From Phycisphaerales bacterium UBA2421 (GTDB lineage: Bacteria; Planctomycetota; Phycisphaerae; Tepidisphaerales; Tepidisphaeraceae), in the NCBI GenBank assembly GCA_002343075.1, contig DDRH01000051.1:169111-233110 (forward strand): DNA of 64,000 nt, in the 5' to 3' direction. Within the stretch, counting starts at the first letter, position 1; each line of letters opens with the position of its first letter. Positions 60,208-64,000 of the stretch are shown one piece after another. The position numbers and the translations under genes were made by a program. The notes under the pieces are model-generated. The model saw nothing but the letters and a program-made list of their open reading frames with translations, was not told where the DNA came from and searched no databases.

Positions 60208-62775
60208 ATGATGAAAAAAGAAGCTGTTGCGCTCGCCGGGCTGGCGGCGACATTGACTGCGCCGTTCTGCCTCGCGCTGGAACGACTCGTGACCAATCAA
60301 ACCGAGCTGCTCGCCGCGATGCAGCTGAGCGCGCCCGGCGATGCTGTGGTCCTGAAGAACGGCATCTGGTCCAACCTTTCGATCAATTTTCAGAACCTCA
60401 CCGGCTCGCCGGCCGCGCCCGTGCAGATTCGGGCGCAAACACCCGGGCAGGTGGTCATCGCCGGGCCAAACTGGTCATTTGACGTCGGCGGGAACGATTA
60501 CCAGGTCAGCGGGCTTACATTCAAGGACGAAAACCTCAACCAGAAGTCGATCCGCATCCGAGGCACCGGCGCCAACTTCTTCGACAACGCCATGCTGCTC
60601 GGCGGGCAGTATCACCAGGTGCTGTTTGACGCCCGACCCAACACCCTCGGCCAGCCGTCTCAGTTTCACCACAACTTCGCCGCCGGCAAACAGGACCGCG
60701 GGTTGATCGTTCAACTCGATCTGAGTTTTCAGGCCGACGTTCACCACAATTACTTCGGCCATCGCCCGCAAGGCGGCCCCAGCGGAAACACCAATGGCTG
60801 GGAGACCATTCGCATCGGCACTAGCTCGATCATGGACTCGTCTCTCCAGGCCGATATTCGCGACAATTACTTTGAAGCAACCAACGGCGAAGCGGAAACC
60901 ATTTCCGACAAGACGCACGACAACAAGATCCGCAACAACACGTTTCGCAACATCACCAACGGCTGGGTCACCGCGCGCCACGGTGGCAACGGCGTGTATG
61001 AAGGCAATGCGTTCTTTAGCGCGCTGGGCATTCGCGTCGGCAACAGCGATGACACCATTGCCGACCACCCAAACCTGACCGTGCGCAACAACTATATCGA
61101 AGGCCCCAACGCCAAGATCCTGCTGCCGGGTGCCCAGACCCAGACGACGATCGATCGCAACACCATCGTCGTAACGGCCGGTGCATACAACAACGCCGGT
61201 TACACCACGGGCAAGCATGGCATCGAATACAACAACACCACTTCCGGTACGATCACCGGCAACCTGAGCTGGATCAGCGACAGCACCTACGCCGCCATGC
61301 AGGCGCGCACGCTCAACAGCGTCGCGCCTTCAGCCACCGGCGGGGGCAACATCGCCCACAATGCCGGCTCCGGGCCGACGTTTCAATCAAGCACGCCGAC
61401 TGCGATTCGCAACCTCTTTACGACCGCCAACCCGCAATTGGCGCGCGACGAGTACGGTTTTCAACGCCCCACCGCCGCTGCGGCGGCCGGGGTCGGAATC
61501 GGGGCGATGAAGACACCGGCGGCGCGGAACACGGATGTGGGCGCGAGCTGGCTCGATCCGGTGATGCGCCTGAACAAGTTCGCCCCGCTCGAGTTGAAGT
61601 TCAATGGCGACTATGCCGACGCGGTGACATCGCCCGTGGCCCACAACACCGGGTACCTCGTCACGCCCGCCACCCTGCGCAACGCCGCCGGCGACGCCGC
61701 AAACCTGCACTCGGCCGACGCAACGGGTGTCTCCGGCCAGCCCGGCGACCGCGCGTTTGACAACCGTGCGACAACCTCGATGGGCAATTCCAGCAGTGGA
61801 ACAGCAGCGGTGATTGACAGGCAATGGTTCCGCGGGCTGGAGGCGTTTACGATCACCGGCTGGTTTAAGACCGATGGCACGCAGACGATCGGAAATGGCG
61901 CGAGTCTCATCGAACAGTTTGGCCCCACTGGTGGATGGTCGCTGAAGGCCCCCACTACCGGCGCGCTCACCCTCAGCATGAACGCCGGGACCACCTCCAC
62001 AACGCGCACCGCCGTCAGCGACGGTTCGTTCACCGCGGCCAATGAGTGGACTTTTTTCGCAGTGACCTTTGACGCACGACCGAGCAGCAATGAGGTGACA
62101 TTTTACACCGGCAGCGAAACAACCACCGTCACCCCCGCCGGCACTCGGTCGATCAATCTTTCAAGCTCTTCCGACACGGTCACGAGCGACCTGCTGATCG
62201 GCAAGGGTTTTGACGGCTTGCTCGATAACATTCGCCTGTTCAGTGCGCGTCGCACGCACACATATGTCGATGACACGCTTAACAGCTTCACCAAGAACGG
62301 CAATGGCCAGGACTATGCGCTGCTGTCGCTCGCGGAGTTGCGCACGGTCCGCCGCACCGACATGGGAATCGCCATTGGCGACTTAAATGAGTCGCGGTCG
62401 ATCGACGCAGCCGACATCGATCTGCTTTTTGCCAACCTCGGCAACCCCAGCTTTGATGTCGATGGAGACTTCGACGCCGACTATGGCGACCTCGATCTGC
62501 TCGTTTTCAACATCCTCGGCACCGTGCCCGGCGATGCCAATCTCGACCGGCGCGTCAACCTCGATGATTTTACCGCGCTGGCAGCCAGCTTCGGTGGGGG
62601 CGGTGGGTGGAGCAACGGCGACTTCAACGGCTCCACGACTGTCAATCTCGATGACTTTACCGCACTCGCTGCCAACTTCGGCTTCGATAACAGCGCCTCA
62701 GGAAGGGGCACCGTGCCCGAGCCTGCCGCGACGCTGGCGGCGCCGTTAATGCTCTTACTGCGTCGCCGGCGATAA
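60208..62775 (+). CDS. Secreted PL6-type polysaccharide lyase with LamG-like, dockerin-like and PEP-CTERM regions
   Basis: Probable alginate or chondroitin-like lyase. Signal peptide about 1-23; beta-helix with PL6 motifs about 25-430: GWETIRIGTSSI (198-208), GEAETISDK (227-235) and TARHG (255-259), where K235 and R257 fit the catalytic Lys and Arg of chondroitinase B; calcium-site residues are present. A LamG-like beta domain follows (about 545-690), then dockerin-like EF repeats (GDLNESRSIDAADIDLL, GDANLDRRVNLDDFTAL, GDFNGSTTVNLDDFTAL). The end V-P-E-P plus AATLAAPLMLLLRRRR is a PEP-CTERM-type sorting tail. 855 residues; GAGGG lies just upstream of the ATG. Confidence 0.9.
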   Translation: MMKKEAVALAGLAATLTAPFCLALERLVTNQTELLAAMQLSAPGDAVVLKNGIWSNLSINFQNLTGSPAAPVQIRAQTPGQVVIAGPNWSFDVGGNDYQVSGLTFKDENLNQKSIRIRGTGANFFDNAMLLGGQYHQVLFDARPNTLGQPSQFHHNFAAGKQDRGLIVQLDLSFQADVHHNYFGHRPQGGPSGNTNGWETIRIGTSSIMDSSLQADIRDNYFEATNGEAETISDKTHDNKIRNNTFRNITNGWVTARHGGNGVYEGNAFFSALGIRVGNSDDTIADHPNLTVRNNYIEGPNAKILLPGAQTQTTIDRNTIVVTAGAYNNAGYTTGKHGIEYNNTTSGTITGNLSWISDSTYAAMQARTLNSVAPSATGGGNIAHNAGSGPTFQSSTPTAIRNLFTTANPQLARDEYGFQRPTAAAAAGVGIGAMKTPAARNTDVGASWLDPVMRLNKFAPLELKFNGDYADAVTSPVAHNTGYLVTPATLRNAAGDAANLHSADATGVSGQPGDRAFDNRATTSMGNSSSGTAAVIDRQWFRGLEAFTITGWFKTDGTQTIGNGASLIEQFGPTGGWSLKAPTTGALTLSMNAGTTSTTRTAVSDGSFTAANEWTFFAVTFDARPSSNEVTFYTGSETTTVTPAGTRSINLSSSSDTVTSDLLIGKGFDGLLDNIRLFSARRTHTYVDDTLNSFTKNGNGQDYALLSLAELRTVRRTDMGIAIGDLNESRSIDAADIDLLFANLGNPSFDVDGDFDADYGDLDLLVFNILGTVPGDANLDRRVNLDDFTALAASFGGGGGWSNGDFNGSTTVNLDDFTALAANFGFDNSASGRGTVPEPAATLAAPLMLLLRRRR

Positions 62776-62790
62776 CCCAGCGAAAAGCAA

Positions 62791-62835
62791 CAGGCCGCCG
62801 CTGAACCAGCTTTCACTGGAAGCAACGACGGCCTG
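62791..62835. terminator. Weak hairpin between convergent PL6 and basic-protein genes
   Basis: CAGGCCG (62791-62797) pairs with CGGCCTG (62829-62835) across a 31-nt loop between two convergent genes. No T-run follows; a terminator role is only possible. Confidence 0.3.
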
Positions 62836-62881
62836 CGTGCAGTCAATCTTGATCAACCTACACAAAGAGTCGTATTGATGA

Positions 62882-63088
62882 TTACTTCTCGCCCTTTGCC
62901 TTCCGCTTGATGTCCTGCCCATGAGCACGCTTGTATGTCTGGATGTCCTTGAACTTACCTTCCGAATCTCGCACCGCGTAGAGCTTCTTGCCCTTGCTGC
63001 TATAGAGCACCGTTCGCTTGCTCTTCTTCGCTTTTTTCACGGTTTTTTTCGCGACTTTTTTCGCCGCTTTCTTTGCTTTCTTTGCCAT
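62882..63088 (-). CDS. Lysine-rich, histone-H1-like small basic protein
   Basis: Probable nucleic-acid-binding protein. The 68 residues are about a third Lys: an AK-repeat tail (MAKKAKKAAKKVAKKTVKKA, residues 1-20), then a compact block KKLYAVRDSEGKFKDIQTY ending KRAHGQDIKR that resembles a conserved C-terminal unit found in bacterial proteins with variable Ala/Lys tails. No signal or membrane segment. It is convergent with the PL6 gene. The call of a chromatin-type role is inference. Confidence 0.8.
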   Translation of the reverse strand: MAKKAKKAAKKVAKKTVKKAKKSKRTVLYSSKGKKLYAVRDSEGKFKDIQTYKRAHGQDIKRKAKGEK

Positions 63089-63358
63089 GGCGCTAACTCA
63101 CCTGATTAAACCCTTGGCGACGCACCACTTGCGCGATCGCCATCTCCAAACTTAGATCATGTGCCTCGTGCGAGCAAACAGCCTGGCGGACGGCAACAGC
63201 CGATAACTAAAACACATGCGGCACCCGGAAATCGTCTGACACAGGCTGCGGCATCGCATCGTCTAACTCAATCGTGATGCAGAAAACAGTACAACGCTGA
63301 CTGATAGCCGCGGCCGGCGACTCCGCGCAAGTGAACGACACGATCAATCATCTTACGG

Positions 63359-64000
63359 CTACCTGTCCTTCGATACCTTCGCCTCCCGCGTTACGGGGTG
63401 ATCGGCCCTTGTTACCACCCCAGCCTGCGGTACTGGAAAGGTCACGCCCGCAAAAATCTCGCGCAGGCTGAGCGTCAGGTCGATTGACTGCAGCCGCACT
63501 TCAGCATCCAGCCCGTTGATGAACGACACAACCCAGGTCCCATCATCCTGTCGACGATATGATTCGACGGCAGGCTCTCTTTGCGAGACCAGGACATACT
63601 CCTCGAACGAGGGGATCTCACGATAATCCGTGAATTTTTCTCCGCGATCGATCCCCTCGGAAGTCGGCGACATCACCTCAATGATCAGCTTCGGATTGGT
63701 CACCGCCCGCGCCTGTGACTTGTCATCAGGATCAAACTCGGTCGTGCCACACACCACCACCACATCACCAAAGCGGTACTTGGACTTGCGATGAATGCGC
63801 AGAATGAGATCGCTTAAATAAACCCGGCACGGCTTGCCTTTCAAGGCCTCGCGCGCCTCGCCGATAATGTTTGCGGTGATCAGCGCATGAGGTTCTGCGG
63901 CACCTGCCATCGCACGCCAATCGACCAGCTTGCCATCGACGTACTCATACTTTCCTTCCAACGTTTCGACGATATCCAGGTATTCCTGCATGGTGTATCG
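63359..64000 (-). CDS. Uma2-family (DUF820) endonuclease-like protein, 5' end cut by window
   Basis: A PD-(D/E)xK-type fold protein. The frame runs past the window edge: residues before the in-frame Met at 63991 read R-Y-T, and RYTMQEYLDIV aligns with the family opening (L-T-x-E-E-Y-L), so that Met is probably internal. Core motifs: KYEYVDGKLVD, LSDLILRI, RFGDVVVVCGTTEFD and LIIEVMSPTSEGIDRGEK, with the conserved D and E-V residues of the active site, and FEEYVLVSQ. Uma2 proteins are often in expanded families in planctomycetes and cyanobacteria. At least 214 residues are visible. Confidence 0.85.
   Translation of the reverse strand, partial: RYTMQEYLDIVETLEGKYEYVDGKLVDWRAMAGAAEPHALITANIIGEAREALKGKPCRVYLSDLILRIHRKSKYRFGDVVVVCGTTEFDPDDKSQARAVTNPKLIIEVMSPTSEGIDRGEKFTDYREIPSFEEYVLVSQREPAVESYRRQDDGTWVVSFINGLDAEVRLQSIDLTLSLREIFAGVTFPVPQAGVVTRADHPVTREAKVSKDR

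Noticed and set aside
60475..61218. 247-codon minus-strand frame
   Set aside because: Antisense to the PL6 beta-helix; the Val-rich composition mirrors the Asn/Thr-rich coding strand.
1..64000. CRISPR array, tRNA, rRNA or insertion sequence
   Set aside because: No regular direct repeats with spacers, no cloverleaf-like segments and no transposase-like protein were seen by eye; short tRNAs could still be missed without a search tool.

Overview
The window reads as chromosomal DNA from a planctomycete, most likely of the class Phycisphaerae (a Tepidisphaera/Humisphaera-like lineage). This is inferred from several signs: an N-terminal LEPR-XLL type motif on an RTX protein, PEP-CTERM/dockerin-type secreted proteins, zinc-ribbon/FHA/prokaryotic-RING proteins, a eukaryotic-type glycogen branching enzyme, and a high but not extreme GC content. 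I see no rRNA, tRNA, CRISPR array, transposase or prophage gene. Coding density is high and most genes lie in long co-oriented runs on the minus strand.

Region 1 (1-16700) is a surface-polysaccharide locus. It holds a sugar transferase with a degenerate GGDEF-like domain (cut by the window edge), a Wzc-like tyrosine autokinase, two sugar C-methyltransferase-like proteins, a PIG-L deacetylase, glucose-1-phosphate cytidylyltransferase, UDP-glucose dehydrogenase and a UDP-glucuronate decarboxylase-like SDR, followed by a PEP-CTERM protein. Inside this locus, divergent from the autokinase, sits the most striking element of the window (3767-9093): a compact plus-strand operon encoding a beta-grasp ubiquitin-like protein, an E1-like activating enzyme, a membrane-anchored JAMM isopeptidase, a polytopic FHA protein, an FHA/zinc-ribbon/RING-like membrane protein and a UBC-type E2. 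It runs by a 4-nt overlap into a glycan methyltransferase gene. This is a complete E1-E2-RING-DUB set whose parts are largely membrane-tethered and carry phosphothreonine-reader domains.

Region 2 (17000-20030) is PutA. Region 3 (20160-29980) is a full tad (Flp pilus) locus read right to left: two short Flp pilins, prepilin peptidase, TadE, CpaB, CpaC secretin, a CpaE/TadZ-like protein that has lost the Walker A lysines, CpaF, TadB, TadC and an outer-membrane-type lipoprotein.

Region 4 (30300-46150) is mixed metabolism: small membrane and unknown proteins, a DUF429 protein, an ABC exporter, MoeA, transketolase, then a redox set (a membrane cytochrome-b-like protein, a 770-residue NuoG-like/cNMP-binding/polyferredoxin fusion, a NuoE-NuoF fusion), an OMPLA phospholipase and a second transketolase-family enzyme. 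Region 5 (46300-64000) holds an MBL-fold hydrolase, a Rieske protein, a PKD/beta-helix secreted protein, glycogen debranching and branching enzymes, a LEPR-XLL RTX protein, a cysteine desulfurase-like protein, an exosortase-associated CPBP protease, a FIST sensor protein, LipB, a PL6-type polysaccharide lyase with a PEP-CTERM tail, a lysine-rich basic protein and a truncated Uma2 nuclease-like gene. Several short genes (two pilins, tiny membrane or secreted proteins) are easily missed and are listed here.
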